Origin: Verrucomicrobiota bacterium
GTDB taxonomy: Bacteria; Verrucomicrobiota; Verrucomicrobiia; Verrucomicrobiales; DEV007
Assembly: GCA_030625775.1 (NCBI GenBank)
Contig: DAOUQC010000008.1
Location: 1-64,000 of the forward strand
DNA: 64,000 nt
Direction: 5' to 3'
Shown: positions 50,329 through 60,500 of the stretch, in pieces
Numbering within the stretch: the stretch's first letter is position 1
Layout: each line of letters begins with the position of its first letter
Made by a program: the position numbers and the translations under genes
The notes under the pieces: model-generated
The model's input: the letters and a program-made list of their open reading frames with translations, nothing else
Told to the model about the DNA's origin: nothing
The model's database searches: none

Positions 50329-51492
50329 TTATTTCACTTCGGCTTTCACAGTGATCTCCGGGTGTTTTCCGGGAGCAAGCACTGCATTCCAGACCTTGAA
50401 CTTTAAATCGAACGTTGTCAGGGATTTCAAAGTCATCACTCTGATCTCGGTCGAACTGTGGGGAGCAAAGTGCAACAAATCTGCATTCCCATGCAAAGCA
50501 AAATCACTTTTATTCTCCATCACATAATTTGCATCACTGTTATTCTCGATCTCCACAACAGCAATGAAACTGTCCTTGAGATAGCTCACCTTCTTCACCG
50601 CCAGCGAAGCCTGGATCAAGGGTTTTAAAAATTCTTCCCGCCCGATCAGGGTATTTTTAAACCAAACGACCGTCCTCCGGTTCATCAAAGCATCCTTCAA
50701 TGCCGCCTCCGTTTTTTCCTTGGCAAACACCAGGGTCACAGGACGATGCCCGCCCTCAGCCACCTTATACTGCCAGTCGATCAGTCCATGAATATCCGAC
50801 GTTCCCATCATAGTAAGATTATGATCCAATGCAATCTGGATCGCATCGTCAGAATAGGTCGAATCATTCACCACCTCAATGCCGTGAATCAAACCGTCAG
50901 CAATGAGCTTCTTGTGCATGTCCGTCAACTTCACTGTTCCCGCCTTGGATTGTCGAACCCAGTTGGGATGATTCCAGAAAATGTAAGCACCTTGCTTTCC
51001 CGCCTCTTTGTAAGCGTCCACCGGATCATCTGTCACCAGCTTGGTGGCGTCTTTCAGAAAAATCGCATTAGCGTGTCCGGGAGGCATGTCCCGTGTAATC
51101 TCCGATCCATTGACCACGATCACCGCATTCTTTTTACCGATAGGCTTCGCAATTTGATAAGCCCGGTTGCGATCGGGATGAGGGATGTCTTTTTTGTGCG
51201 GCTGGTACTCAAGATGCTCGGTCAGGGAAATTGCATCCAAGCCATCACGGGCCGCTTCTGCAACCCGGATCGGTGGCCATACATTGCCATCCGACAAAGC
51301 CGTATGCTGATGAAAATCTGTTTTCAAGGTTCGATAGCCCGGAATATCGGGAAACTCGATCTTGCGTCCATCTTCGTGCGAGTGCGGGGGGTGCGCCCAG
51401 CCATTCATCACAAAAAGAGCTCCTGCAGCGAGCAGCAGGAACCCGCCTTTCAAACATTGACCTGTCTTCATATTTTTTATCATAAAAACCAT
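50329..51492 (-). CDS. exported PHP-domain phosphodiesterase (Sb-PDE-like)
   Basis: Up to 387 residues; a later ATG at 51471 would give a more compact signal peptide (CLKGGFLLLAAGALFVMNGWA). The PHP domain is clear: LKTDFHQHTALSDG (metal His-x-His), DAISLTEHLEY, IVVNGSEITRD, FWNHPNW, and MMGTSDIHGLIDW. The C-terminal 100 residues are beta-rich. The family includes the secreted Sb-PDE phosphodiesterases acting on organophosphate diesters. Mature protein is periplasmic. The Nramp-like gene upstream ends 11 bp before its start, which suggests cotranscription. Confidence 0.78.
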   Translation of the reverse strand: MVFMIKNMKTGQCLKGGFLLLAAGALFVMNGWAHPPHSHEDGRKIEFPDIPGYRTLKTDFHQHTALSDGNVWPPIRVAEAARDGLDAISLTEHLEYQPHKKDIPHPDRNRAYQIAKPIGKKNAVIVVNGSEITRDMPPGHANAIFLKDATKLVTDDPVDAYKEAGKQGAYIFWNHPNWVRQSKAGTVKLTDMHKKLIADGLIHGIEVVNDSTYSDDAIQIALDHNLTMMGTSDIHGLIDWQYKVAEGGHRPVTLVFAKEKTEAALKDALMNRRTVVWFKNTLIGREEFLKPLIQASLAVKKVSYLKDSFIAVVEIENNSDANYVMENKSDFALHGNADLLHFAPHSSTEIRVMTLKSLTTFDLKFKVWNAVLAPGKHPEITVKAEVK

Positions 51493-51502
51493 CTAGCAAG
51501 GG

Positions 51503-52858
51503 CTACAAAAAAGGTTTAGCCACCATATAGACCCCTACCGCTATAATCGCTGCTGCACTCAAGAACAAGGCGATGTCGTAAAAACGTGAGGGTTTCAAAT
51601 CTTCTCCCAAACGGCGAAAACGAAAATACAAAGCCGCATACACCACAATCAACAGAATGACCGAGGTAGCCGCCCCCCCGATCAATACCATCACCCCCGG
51701 TGCCTTGAACCACAAAAAAAGCACCAGCCAGAAAAACGGAAAGATCCAGGAGAAAATTGCGATCAAGCGCGAGCGGGTTTTGGTATCGGTAAAGGATGTC
51801 TCGGTGATCTGGGTGTAAGCATCCGAAAACAAGCGGGTCCACCCGGCCAGAGCTGATAACAAAGTTGAAAACAGCACCACAAAAGCCCCTGTCAAAAAGA
51901 CGTTTTTTGCCCCCAATCCAAGGGTATCGGTGTACATTCTCGAAAGCGTCTCCACTATTTTTGTGCTCTCGGGAACCAAACCCTGCCCGTGCAGGATCGC
52001 CGCCCCCAACAGGTAAAAAGCCACTGTCACAATCGTATAAGCCACCATCGCCAGCAGTGCATCCACATACATAATTTTGATCCACCCTTTCGCCCGTCTC
52101 ACCCAGGCCTGCGAACCATCACGTGGACCGGTTTTGGCAGCGTAACCCTTCTCCAGCAACCAGTAATTGTACATCATGATTTCGTCCCCACCCACTCCCG
52201 TTATCCCGAATGCCGCAAGCGCTGTGATCACCACCGCTGAAGGCAATTTGAATTCCAAGCCGCTCGACACCGCCTGCCAGGTCAAAGCAAATTCCGTTTT
52301 CTGCAGCATCACCAGTGAAATCAAAGTAAGCACGGTGAACAGACCAATCATGACAATGGACAGTTTTTCGATCAGGCCGTATTTGCCTCGAAATACCAGC
52401 AAAGCCACGACGACTGCTGCAATCACGGCCCACATCGAAATGGAAACTGCGGGAATGGCCATATTCAAAATGATCGCCACTCCTCCGACAATCCCCCCCA
52501 CTTGAAAAAATTTGAAAATCATCAGCGCCAACCACACCCAGATCGACCAGTTGGCTCGCCCGAATCTGGGGCCGGGCAACTTGTTGAACGCCGCCAGGGA
52601 TGTCTCACCGGTATTGATCGCATGTTTGCCGAACTCCAGTTGCACCGCCACCTTCACCAGGCAACTCACCAGCACCACCCACAAAGTCACAAAACCCGCT
52701 TTGGCTCCCAACTGGGTTGTCATGATCAACTCCCCCGAACCTACAATCGAAGCCGACAATATAAACCCCGGCCCAAGGAATTTCAGCATCCCAAAAAAGT
52801 TCTTCGGTGGCTCTTCAACTTTGGCCTCAGTCAATACGTAGGGGTTTTCCTCATCCAT
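51503..52858 (-). CDS. Nramp-fold transporter lacking the DPGN motif
   Basis: 451 residues with about eleven transmembrane helices in the LeuT/Nramp fold. The first helix reads GPGFILSASIVGSGELIMTT: the canonical DPGN metal site is replaced by GSGE (residues 40-43). In the sixth helix the canonical MPHN is replaced by GGDEIMMYN (about 223-231), which keeps a Met but changes His to Tyr. Such divergence argues against ordinary Mn/Fe uptake and suggests another cation or a different coupling. It lies 11 bp upstream of the PHP phosphodiesterase gene on the same strand. Confidence 0.78.
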   Translation of the reverse strand: MDEENPYVLTEAKVEEPPKNFFGMLKFLGPGFILSASIVGSGELIMTTQLGAKAGFVTLWVVLVSCLVKVAVQLEFGKHAINTGETSLAAFNKLPGPRFGRANWSIWVWLALMIFKFFQVGGIVGGVAIILNMAIPAVSISMWAVIAAVVVALLVFRGKYGLIEKLSIVMIGLFTVLTLISLVMLQKTEFALTWQAVSSGLEFKLPSAVVITALAAFGITGVGGDEIMMYNYWLLEKGYAAKTGPRDGSQAWVRRAKGWIKIMYVDALLAMVAYTIVTVAFYLLGAAILHGQGLVPESTKIVETLSRMYTDTLGLGAKNVFLTGAFVVLFSTLLSALAGWTRLFSDAYTQITETSFTDTKTRSRLIAIFSWIFPFFWLVLFLWFKAPGVMVLIGGAATSVILLIVVYAALYFRFRRLGEDLKPSRFYDIALFLSAAAIIAVGVYMVAKPFL

Positions 52859-53128
52859 AAGCTGTCAACATGGCTACGCTGAGCACTCCTGACAAGCTTC
52901 AAAGTGCTTCAGGGTGTGAATGAAAGTGATGGTTCTCTCCTGGGGGCATAGTTGACATCTTCGTGGTGCAGATTTGACTCCGTCTATCTTCGGTTCCATA
53001 TCTGCGGGGAAAGCTTAAGTTGCTAAGGCCGATATGAAATTGCCTGCGGCTGTCTACGCATGGCTTCGGCTCTGCCCCACATTAGTAGAAGTCATCCAAC
53101 TCTGAATATTGATAATTATTCTCCGCTT

Positions 53129-53641
53129 TCATTCACACCCAGCCCCTTCTACCGGCTGTTCCACTCTTGGCTCTATTTTATCCAGTAACTTCTGAAATGC
53201 GATGGGGGTTCGCGCAGACATTGTTACCCCAACCATCAGGATTATGCAGGCAATCAAGACTGAAACCCATTTGCGCAAAGCAAATTCCTTGCGCTGCTTT
53301 AAAATGTGCACTGTCGTACAAACGAGTCCCAGAAGGGCGATCATGCCCAGGTAAAATGAACAAGCAGGCAGGAAATACTCAAACCCATAGTTGAATATCT
53401 GTTCCCCGCTATCCCACGATGTAGCCAGCAAAAAGGCCCACCAAACAATCTGATTTATCACCAGATATGCCGAACTGAAAACGATCACCGTGCCCACTGC
53501 GATTCCTCGCTTGGCAATGCCCGAGTAAAAATAAAACAGGATGACCAGAAACAAAAGATTGGCCGTCTGGAATGGGGTCCACGAAACACCAAATGAAAAA
53601 GCTTCCACGTAATAATCAAAAAGTGTTTTTGGCTCGTTCAT
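53129..53641 (-). CDS. small membrane protein of unknown function
   Basis: 170 residues with about four hydrophobic segments (ANLLFLVILFYFYSGIA, GTVIVFSSAYLVINQIVWWAFLLA, FYLGMIALLGLVCTTVHIL, VSVLIACIILMVGVTMSA) and a short polar C-terminus. No family is recognised. It is 85 bp downstream of the next gene on the same strand. It may belong with the three secreted proteins upstream. Confidence 0.6.
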   Translation of the reverse strand: MNEPKTLFDYYVEAFSFGVSWTPFQTANLLFLVILFYFYSGIAKRGIAVGTVIVFSSAYLVINQIVWWAFLLATSWDSGEQIFNYGFEYFLPACSFYLGMIALLGLVCTTVHILKQRKEFALRKWVSVLIACIILMVGVTMSARTPIAFQKLLDKIEPRVEQPVEGAGCE

Positions 53642-53726
53642 TATCCAGGCAGTTTTTTTTGCCTCATAGTTTCGATGCAGAGAACATCCTTAGCGATTAC
53701 AAATCGAACCTTCGTTTATAACGAGC

Positions 53727-54827
53727 TCACTCCCCCCTGACCATGTCCGGCGTGATCACGATGGCCCAGGTTGACCAAACTCCCTGCCCTTCAGGGCGGA
53801 CAAATTGGCTGTAGGGAATGCCGTGTTTCATCCAATACCTGTTCATGTTGGGATCGGGATTCATCTTGGAAGCACGTGGATTCGAATCCTGGAGAAGGGT
53901 CTGGGCATCCAGTTTTCCCACACTGATTTTTTTTTCCTCACTCAACAATCGATACGCATTTTTAGAAAAGGGAATCGTGCGATTGCCCTCTTCTTCCTTG
54001 AAGGCAAATATCACGCCCCTGAATCCTGCCTCACTTTTCACTCGAATCACAATGATATCATTCTCACCAAGATCCTGAGGACTGCTGGTGGCATCGATAT
54101 ATTCGGGGTCATCCGAGATATCTTTATAGCGAAGTTTTTTGCCATTGATAAATATATCGATCTCCCCTTTCACCACAAAGTGAGCACACGCCCGCATCAG
54201 CTTTTGACCAGCAGGTTCCGGAGAAAGAATAATAGGCTTCATCTCCGCCGACCCTGTACCAACCACCGCAGGATTACTGGAGAGTAACGATTGACGGTAA
54301 GCATAGACAATCTTGGCATTCTCCAGCTTTCGTTCCCTGGTCAAATCTGATTCAAGTTTTTTGAGAGATTGCTGCAAGGCCGGATCGAGCTTATTCCTGA
54401 TTTTTTGCCATTCGCTCGTCCAGATTTCACGCAAACCAATCAATGCTTCAGGTGTGTCTTGTGGAAGGTCTGGAAAAGTTGCATTCTTCCTGACCGCGGA
54501 AACCGAATCTACTGGCAGCACAGCCAGGGTTTTTTTGATACTTGCAAGCTTGTCTTTTTCCTGCTGGAAAGCATCGGTGGTTTTCAAATCCCCGGCATCG
54601 GCAGCCTTATTGAGACGGACATCCAATACCCGCCCATACTTTGTCGCCAGCTCATTCACCTGTGATTGCCGGGCTTTCAAGTAGGCATCCAGCCGGGGTT
54701 TCAAGTCAATCAACACCACCAGAGGCACCTCTTTTGATGTATTTCCTGCCCCCTGGCCTTGTGAAAGCGTATTACCAAAAAAAAGGACGATCAAACAACC
54801 ATATCTTATCAGTCTCCCTTGATTCAT
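53727..54827 (-). CDS. secreted coiled-coil protein of unknown function
   Basis: 366 residues. A signal peptide (YGCLIVLFFGNTLSQGQG) is followed by two long helical hairpins (about 45-110 and 140-195), with the A-x-x-G-D-L pattern (KAADAGDLKTTDAFQQEKDKL) that recurs in secreted proteins of Verrucomicrobia and Planctomycetes. The C-terminal 150 residues are beta-rich and include ACAHFVVKGEIDIFINGKKL and IVIRVKSEAGFRGVIFAF, similar to galactose-binding-like modules that often follow such coils. Its function is unknown. Confidence 0.65.
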   Translation of the reverse strand: MNQGRLIRYGCLIVLFFGNTLSQGQGAGNTSKEVPLVVLIDLKPRLDAYLKARQSQVNELATKYGRVLDVRLNKAADAGDLKTTDAFQQEKDKLASIKKTLAVLPVDSVSAVRKNATFPDLPQDTPEALIGLREIWTSEWQKIRNKLDPALQQSLKKLESDLTRERKLENAKIVYAYRQSLLSSNPAVVGTGSAEMKPIILSPEPAGQKLMRACAHFVVKGEIDIFINGKKLRYKDISDDPEYIDATSSPQDLGENDIIVIRVKSEAGFRGVIFAFKEEEGNRTIPFSKNAYRLLSEEKKISVGKLDAQTLLQDSNPRASKMNPDPNMNRYWMKHGIPYSQFVRPEGQGVWSTWAIVITPDMVRGE

Positions 54828-54917
54828 TTTTTGGAATAGATTGGGTGGAAATTTTGTGCAAAGTGCACGCTCGTCAGTTTACACGATTTCGACAAACTTG
54901 CCAAACAACCGGAAAAG

Positions 54918-56501
54918 CTATCTCAATTCCCAAACATCTTGTTTTTCAACCGCCACGTTCATCCCCTGGGAGCGCATGTTGAGGTCTATTTTTTTAGAGG
55001 GGTGCGGATTGGTGGGAAGATGCAGGTAGCAAATTCCATCGATGAAAATCCCGATTTCGTTGTGATATCGGATCATGTCTATCTCCATGGTTTTAGGTTC
55101 AGCGGCCAGTATATCCTTGCTCTCTTCAAATCTTTCCACCAGAAATTCCGGCAATATCGGGTACTTAACAAAAGGAATAAACAAAGGGGTTTCGTGCGTT
55201 AATGTATAGCCTGGCAAACTAAGCGCAGAGACTTCCAATACACTGTTGCTGTAGACTTTTCCCAGCGAGAGATGCAAAAAACGGCGTGCAGGAGTCCAAT
55301 ACATAGTGCTGGGAAAACGTGGATTGACAGGCAGCTTTTTGCCATCGGGATACAAATAAGCCCAATCGATTCTGAACTTGGTTTGCCATTTGCGATCAAT
55401 GCCGGTCGCCTTCAGTTTGAGGGTGGTGTGGAAATGGATATTATGGGGCATCTTGTCAGAGACAAATTCAATATGAAAACTGGATCCAGGTGGAGTGCTG
55501 TATCTCAGAGCGCCGTCGACCGGGTCGGCTGGATACAACTTACTTCCCTCTCTCCTGCTGGAAGTGAATATATCAGCGATCGAATCCCCTCTCTTAGCTA
55601 CAGCTCGGTCCAGCAGCGACTCTTCAGGCCACTTTGTCTGCCCTTCTGTCCATTGCCGGAATTTTTCCAATACAGGAGCATCAAACGCACAGTTATCCCC
55701 TGCTTGCTCGGCAATCCGTTGCATGAAATCAATCCTGCCGGTGACCAGCAGAACCCGTTGCAGCGGAGGAACATATACCCACGGTATTTCCTTCCCTTCA
55801 AAATGGGAAAGGAATTTTTCCATCTCTTTTACCGGCCCTTCCCGGCTGAAGGTTTTAAATAACACCTGGAAAAAATCAGTAAGCGCATCTTGCCGGTATC
55901 CGGCCTCGATAGCATGATGAAGTGCTGTTTCGGTCAACTTGGCATTGCTCGAATAAGACGCACCGGCAATGATCAAATAACGATCCCATTTAGGATCACG
56001 TTTCCCTATCTCATTGCGGAGATAGGCAATGTCGGGACGATACACTCTGCTAATACGGGCTCCAAACAGCCCGGGCTCCAGATCCACCGGCTGCTCGTTC
56101 CCATCGGGACCGTAGAAGTGCGCGTTATACAGGCCTGGCATCGCAACTCTATAGGGGAGATAACGCGCCCAGGATTTCCGGTCTCCTCGCTGATAGAGGA
56201 TGCTCCCTTTTTGGACTCCGGCTTTGTCAATGTTCGCTCCCTCGACAATACTGGTGAACTTCAATCCTGTAGTCGGATAATTGGTTTCGGCAGCCAGACG
56301 AATGGCTTCATCTGCGAATTTGTCAGCAGCTTCAGTTCTTTTGTCATACTCCTCCCGGCTGTAAAGTTCACGGAAAGGATTGTTAGGTGATACGCTATCG
56401 TTTGCTTTTTGCGCATAGAGTTCAATGCCGCTAGCCAGTGAAATAAACACTGCAAACATAAAGACCAAACAGCTGTTTTTGTTTGAGGTTCTGGTAGTCA
56501 T
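54918..56501 (-). CDS. large secreted protein of unknown function
   Basis: 527 residues from the ATG at 56501, which gives a signal peptide (SCLVFMFAVFISLASGIELYA). Residues about 70-120 look like a degenerate PDZ module (GLKFTSIVEGANIDKAGVQKG). The middle is helical (LTETALHHAIEAGYRQDALTDFF), perhaps TPR-like. The C-terminal 150 residues are beta-rich and end in FIDGICYLHLP ... MNVAVEKQDVWEL, a jelly-roll pattern like that in LamG/DUF1080 modules. None of this identifies a function. It is upstream of the coiled-coil gene on the same strand. Confidence 0.6.
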   Translation of the reverse strand: MTTRTSNKNSCLVFMFAVFISLASGIELYAQKANDSVSPNNPFRELYSREEYDKRTEAADKFADEAIRLAAETNYPTTGLKFTSIVEGANIDKAGVQKGSILYQRGDRKSWARYLPYRVAMPGLYNAHFYGPDGNEQPVDLEPGLFGARISRVYRPDIAYLRNEIGKRDPKWDRYLIIAGASYSSNAKLTETALHHAIEAGYRQDALTDFFQVLFKTFSREGPVKEMEKFLSHFEGKEIPWVYVPPLQRVLLVTGRIDFMQRIAEQAGDNCAFDAPVLEKFRQWTEGQTKWPEESLLDRAVAKRGDSIADIFTSSRREGSKLYPADPVDGALRYSTPPGSSFHIEFVSDKMPHNIHFHTTLKLKATGIDRKWQTKFRIDWAYLYPDGKKLPVNPRFPSTMYWTPARRFLHLSLGKVYSNSVLEVSALSLPGYTLTHETPLFIPFVKYPILPEFLVERFEESKDILAAEPKTMEIDMIRYHNEIGIFIDGICYLHLPTNPHPSKKIDLNMRSQGMNVAVEKQDVWELR

Positions 56502-56745
56502 TGCAATTTTGATTCTGCCCGGACAAACCGGGAAGTCGAGTAGAAATGCCAACTTTGAGAATGAGTATTTTCTCTTACCGCAATCACCAACTAATTTTCG
56601 CCCCACACCACCGATCAGTTTTTTCCTATCCTTGCATTTGATATGACACGCTCATATTAGAAAACTTTGAACAAAAAACCACTGTCTTGTGATTACAAAA
56701 CCTACCCATATTTATAAGCACCCCTCTCCACTTGCTCCAGCAAGA

Positions 56746-57288
56746 TTACAGTTTTTTGCGCAACTCTATGATTTTCTCCTCCAAGGCGTTGATCTGACCA
56801 ATCAGAGCGCTCCCCTCCGGAGTCGTTGCAAGCAGCTCTTTCTTTTTTTCCTGCACGGCCTCATTCGCCTCAATCGCTTTAGTCTTAACTTCTGTCAGCT
56901 CTGGTATTTTTTTTGCAGAACTTTCAAGTTCCATACGAGCCGTAGTGTAGTCATCCATCGCTATTTTTTTAGCCTCTTTATCCCGTGCAAGTGAAGCCTT
57001 GACCATCCGACTCTGCGCCGCATCACTCTTTGCATAGGCTTCCTTCAAAGCAGGATGCGCCTTGCGGGTCTTGGTGAAAAGTTGACTGGCTTCAAAAGCA
57101 TTCTTTTCAAGGGCCGCATATCCTTCATTTTCATTGAGTTTCAGCTCTCTGAACAGCTTCCCTACCTGCCTGGAAAGCTTCGATTTTTCTCTCGCCACCT
57201 CCCTTACCTCATCTTTGACCCCAGAGACGGCCGCTGAAATAAAAAAACTGCCTAAAAAAACCGTAAGAATAAGTCGTGTTATCATCAT
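56746..57288 (-). CDS. secreted coiled-coil protein
   Basis: 180 residues from the first of two adjacent ATG codons (57288 or 57285). It has a signal peptide (LILTVFLGSFFISAAVSG), then an almost continuous Lys/Glu/Ala-rich helix to the C-terminus (ALEKNAFEASQLFTKTRK, AMDDYTTARMELESSAKK, GQINALEEKIIELRKKL). It is likely an elongated periplasmic coiled coil. No family is recognised. Confidence 0.6.
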   Translation of the reverse strand: MMITRLILTVFLGSFFISAAVSGVKDEVREVAREKSKLSRQVGKLFRELKLNENEGYAALEKNAFEASQLFTKTRKAHPALKEAYAKSDAAQSRMVKASLARDKEAKKIAMDDYTTARMELESSAKKIPELTEVKTKAIEANEAVQEKKKELLATTPEGSALIGQINALEEKIIELRKKL

Positions 57289-57528
57289 TGCGTATTCACT
57301 AATTGCCGCCCATACAAGTGTCAAGCCACTGCTATTCTGCCAGAAAAATGGGTGCCCATTCTGATGACAGCCAGAACAAGATAACACTACGACAAGATAC
57401 TAGCCGGATCCTTCTGCATTGGGGTTCTCTGTGTCAGTCGAATTGGGACTTTCCCACAACAAGCTGCCATCATCATCAATTACCTGTAGCTGATAAAAAT
57501 CTCATAGCTACATAATCCTGTTTAGAAT

Positions 57529-60500
57529 CTACCTCTTCCCTTCCTTAAGAATCGCGTGGGCGTGCTGGGCGAACAATCCACGCAAGTCATTTTCGTACTG
57601 GCGCAGAATTTTCTCGCCGAGGCCTTCGTGATCACCGCAGCGGTACAAAGCCCGGGCAAGAATGATTTCGCGTAACGGTTCGGAACGCTGTTCCTGACGC
57701 TCACTTTCGCCAATATTCGTGATGGCATAACCGCTCATCCCTTCTTGTGAGAGCAGCTCGGCCAAGGGTTGGGCACTTGACGGGTCCCGCTGGGCTTCCA
57801 GTGCCATTGCCACGGCACGGTGATGGGAAAACTCTTTTGTCTCATCGAGGCTTTTTACTTTCTCAATAATCTTGGGCAGACCTTCCGCGGCACCCGACAA
57901 ACCGAGCGCAATGATGTGTGAATCCAGTTGGGAAATGCTGCCGCCAAACTGACCCATACCACGAAAATTCCAACCTTCATCCCAGTCCTGGGTTCCCACC
58001 ATTTCCATTAATACAGAAGCCCCACCTGAATCTCCTAACATCCCTAGAATATTGGCATAGATGGCTTGTTGCTCCGGCTGATCTGATTTTTTGAAAGCCT
58101 CACGCAGAAGCGGCAGAGCCTTTTCCTTTTCTTCGAGCAGTATGGCAAGACCTCGATACCCCTGGATCACCGAGGTCACAGCCTGGGCAATCAAATCATC
58201 GTTCGCCGGACCCGAATCACTGGCCTTGAGCATTGATTCCGGCAGGGAACCGATCTCAACCAGGTGCTCCTGCAAGGTTTTGATATCAAGCGAACGAGTG
58301 GGAATTCCCTTTTTGGAAATCGTGGCGGCAGCCACCCCGGCGGCATAACCCTGGTTCTGGATGCAGGGCTGCATCCGCAGAATCGGCATTGAATCCCGGT
58401 GGGCACTGATTCCCAAACCTGTCACCAGGATGCCGTCAATGCCCTTGGGCAGCAAAGCCCGGTAAGGGACAGGTGCGGTCATGCTTTTTTTGTCAGGGAA
58501 ATCAATCAGGAAAATCGGATGAACGGTATAACCATGCGTATCAAAATTACTCTGATGGAGGGAAATGGTGTCATGCCAACTGCGTTGATTGATGATGTCG
58601 AGTGGGCTGATATAGGCATCCCCGACAATGCGCCGCCGCTCCCGGGTATCGATGAAGGAAGAGAGGTCATAGCTGTCGCGGTATTTTTTCCGTGCAGCGA
58701 CAATCATGCGCCATTGATCAACCGGGTCGGATTCATCGGCAAAGGAATAGTCCGTGTTGCGATAGCCCGTGCCCAGTCTCCTTGGAGAAAGTCCGGTTCC
58801 CTGCATCGCCACGTGATCCGCCGAGGTGGAAATAAAATCTGCTCCGGCAGCAATGGCGATATCCGAATTCCCAGTGGAATCCACTACCGTTCCAGCCAAC
58901 ACCACTCCCCTGCCCTGAGGAGTGGCAACAATCACTCCAGTGACTTTACCATCCTTGACCACGGCACCACAGGCCAGGGTGGAAAACCAGATCTCACCTC
59001 CGGCGGCGACGATTTCTCGACGCCATAATTCCCGTTTGGCGACCGGGTTCCAGCCGCCTTTCCGCTTCGGCCCGCCCATCTCCTTGATGCTGGTATCAAC
59101 CTCGACTGTGAAACCTTTTCGATAACCATGGTAATAAGTAGAAATCAAACCCTGGGTTCCAACTCCACCAAGATGATCCTGATATTCCAAAACAAGGGTG
59201 CGGGCACCTTTTCTAGCTGCCCCGATCCCGGCAGGAGCCCCTCCTGTTCCACCTCCCGCAACCACAACATCATAACTCCCCAGAATCGGTAGCGACCTCT
59301 CGGGTGATGCCACTACAGGTAGCCCCTGATAGGTAGGCCGCGTGCCATTGAGCGATTCGCGAAGCTCCCCAGGCGACTGTGATCCCTCTTCCATTTGGCT
59401 GAAAACCCTGACTTCTCCGGATGCTTGCCTGGACTTCGCCAGTTTGGCAGCCGCAGCTCCCACTCTTTTCCCAAGGCGCATCAGATTTAATGGCCTTAAT
59501 AATTTGGCTGCGGACTCGCGCGAGATGTCGGCGCATCCCCCCAGAACAAACAAACCTTCCTTTTTGGCGGCCTGGAAAACCGCAAGGTCAAGCTTCTCCA
59601 CATCCATATCCGAACCCTGATGCTTCGCTTTGGCCTTCATTGGATCCGGAGGCACTTGGAATAACACATCCGATTCATCGACCAGAGCGACATCGAATGT
59701 TTGTTCTCGTGCGATCACTTCAGCCCGGGCAAATGAGGCCGCACTGCTGTCGGGCATGTCAATTTTCAGCTGATAGACAAAAACGTCGTGAGTCCCCTCT
59801 TGCGAATAAAACTTCACCTCTGCCTTCTCTGCCGAAATCCCCTTTCCCTGGCGGACAACTCCCCCGGCAACAATACGCTGGAAAATCCGGGGCCCGGATG
59901 GGTAAACTTGGAATTCCACTCCGGCAGCACGCGCTGCAGTCGCCCGCTGGGTAGCATCAATGATCACTTTGGCCCGCACAGCCTGGCGCCCGGCACGGTT
60001 GCTCATCACCACTCCGGCGACCTGGCCCTTGCCATCCACCAGCGCATCCGTCACCATCGAACCATAGAGATAGGTGACGCCCGCTTCCAGCAGCGCCTCG
60101 TCCAATGCGATCTTCACCTGCATGGGTGTGGCTGGCGGTTTCACTGCATTCGGATCCACCGTCACTTCCCGGTCTTCAACCAGAACCAGTTCTCCCAGCA
60201 GCATCCGCTCGGCTTCGGGTGACTTTTTCACCTTCACTTTGACAAAACGACAGGGTTGCTTCACCGGCAGGGACCACTGCACCAGGGCGTCGCCGCCATC
60301 TGTCTTTTTAACGGTTTCAATTTTTCCAAGGTCCCGCCAGAGTTTTCCGTTTGGAGACGTCCACACTTCGACCTCATCGACGACAAACTCCCCGGCGCGT
60401 TCGAAAGAAAACAGATGCAGCTCCTTGACCCGAGCCATTTTACCAAGATCGGCGATCACGGTGGTGTCCACATCGTATTGAACCGAATCAGAAGCAGCCT

